64,000 bases of DNA from Deinococcus indicus (GTDB lineage Bacteria; Deinococcota; Deinococci; Deinococcales; Deinococcaceae). A program made the position numbers and the translations under genes. The DNA is taken from NCBI RefSeq assembly GCF_002198095.1, contig NZ_NHMK01000036.1, positions 1 to 64,000 of the forward strand. Direction: 5' to 3'. Below, piece by piece: positions 63,305-64,000 of this stretch (position 1 is the stretch's first letter; the number at the start of each line of letters is the position of its first letter). Under the pieces are notes generated by a model. That model made no database searches. It was not told the DNA's origin and worked only from the letters and a program-made list of their open reading frames with translations.

Positions 63305-64000
63305 ACCAGTGGCTGGATGACCGTCTGCACATCTCGCGCCTGAACGACAAGTTCCTGCGCAAGGCCTTCCCCGTGCATCACTCGTTCTTCCTGGGTGAGA
63401 TCACGCTGTTCAGCCTGATCGTCCTGATCCTGACCGGCATTCTGCTGGCGCTGTCGTACGAGCCCAGCAACTCGCTGGTCGTGAACTCCTTCGACCCCGG
63501 CACCAAGGCCAACCCGAACCTCGTGCCGGCCGCGTACCACTCGGCCCTCAAGATCAACGCCATGCCCTTCGGGGACATGCTGCGCCGCATCCACCACTGG
63601 ATGGCGAACATCATGGTGGCGGCCGCCGTCATTCACATGATGCGCATCTACTTCACGGGCGCCTTCAAGAAACCCCGCGAGATCAACTGGTGGATCGGGA
63701 TGCTACTGCTGATCTTCGCGTCCCTGACCGCCGTGACCGGCTACATCCTCCCCTACGACAACTACGCCTACAACACCGTGAAGGTCATCTACGCGATCAC
63801 CAAGTCGGTGCCCTGGATCGGCGACTGGGCCGCGCAGGCCGCCTTCGCGGGCCGCTTCCCCGGTGACGGCATCATCCCGCGCATCTACGGCTACCACATC
63901 ATGCTGCTGCCCGGCATCCTGCTGGCCCTGACCGGCGCGCACATGCTGATCATGATCAAGCAGAAGCACACCCAGCCGCAGTACGCCAAGCGCCTTGCGT
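63301..64000 (+). CDS. Cytochrome b of the bc-type complex (cut by the window edge)
   Basis: The first 233 codons are visible. The haem-ligating histidines appear in [20 protein letters not shown] (His98/99 and His112) and [39 protein letters not shown] and [13 protein letters not shown] are typical of b6/b-type cytochromes that hold the Qo site. The start overlaps the Rieske stop. The remaining C-terminus lies beyond 64000. Confidence 0.95.
   Translation, partial: MNQWLDDRLHISRLNDKFLRKAFPVHHSFFLGEITLFSLIVLILTGILLALSYEPSNSLVVNSFDPGTKANPNLVPAAYHSALKINAMPFGDMLRRIHHWMANIMVAAAVIHMMRIYFTGAFKKPREINWWIGMLLLIFASLTAVTGYILPYDNYAYNTVKVIYAITKSVPWIGDWAAQAAFAGRFPGDGIIPRIYGYHIMLLPGILLALTGAHMLIMIKQKHTQPQYAKRLA

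Overview
The window looks like chromosomal DNA of a Deinococcus species. Four things point there: very high GC with a strong G/C bias at third codon positions; a carotenoid block in the order CrtO ketolase, NUDIX, CruF hydratase, which matches the DR0093-DR0092-DR0091 order I recall from D. radiodurans; a homologue of the iron-sulfur chelatase-like protein DR2241; and a very consistent leaderless promoter pattern (TANNNT, 6-8 bases, then ATG or GTG) at about fourteen genes. No database was searched. All family calls come from reading motifs and gene order.

Layout. 1-777 is the N-terminal part of an IS66-family transposase running off the left edge, next to a palindromic dispersed repeat. 1015-3561 holds an M48 membrane protease, two small or secreted proteins and a YwbE-like protein. 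3700-5007 is a strikingly AT-rich SIR2-like gene, a probable horizontally acquired defence gene, lodged directly behind purF. 5037-11717 is a purine operon on the minus strand (leader ORF, purC, purS, purQ, dinB-like, purL, purF). It is interrupted by a DUF559 endonuclease-like gene inside a 0.5-kb inverted-repeat cassette, and purC is preceded by what looks like an attenuator. 11981-26346 is mostly housekeeping: a chelatase-like Fe-S protein, cyclophilin, RNA polymerase omega, 6-phosphogluconate dehydrogenase, tRNA-Thr(CGU), bacillithiol deacetylase, an orphan ParA with a peroxiredoxin, acyl-ACP desaturase, a sugar deacetylase with an MFS transporter, PrmC, Jag/KhpB, a low-molecular-weight phosphatase and a DUF418 protein. 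26435-34832 is a carotenoid cluster on the minus strand (P450, CrtD-like desaturase, glycosyltransferase, acyltransferase, CruF, NUDIX, CrtO), suggesting a deinoxanthin-type pigment that may be glycosylated and acylated. 34931-41337 holds acetyltransferases, an autoregulated XRE repressor paired with a membrane protein, a SnoaL-like protein, an unrecognised proline-rich-linker protein, MutY and isoprenyl transferase.

41729-58183 is the most unusual part. Five exported proteins built largely of DUF11-type beta-sandwich repeats (165, 773, 929, 1589 and 1894 residues) lie head to tail, and the fourth ends in a large beta-barrel-like region. The first gene and the last gene each carry the same promoter design: a 7-base direct repeat at 11-bp periodicity, then exactly 11 bp, then a -10 box. 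This suggests one OmpR/PhoB-type regulator controls a surface or envelope assembly system. 58276-61573 holds an EamA transporter, a CvpA-like protein, an orphan NarL-type regulator, a small cysteine protein and a class-A-beta-lactamase-like hydrolase. 61741-64000 begins a cytochrome bc operon (a cytochrome c fused to a three-helix membrane part, Rieske protein, cytochrome b), cut by the right edge.
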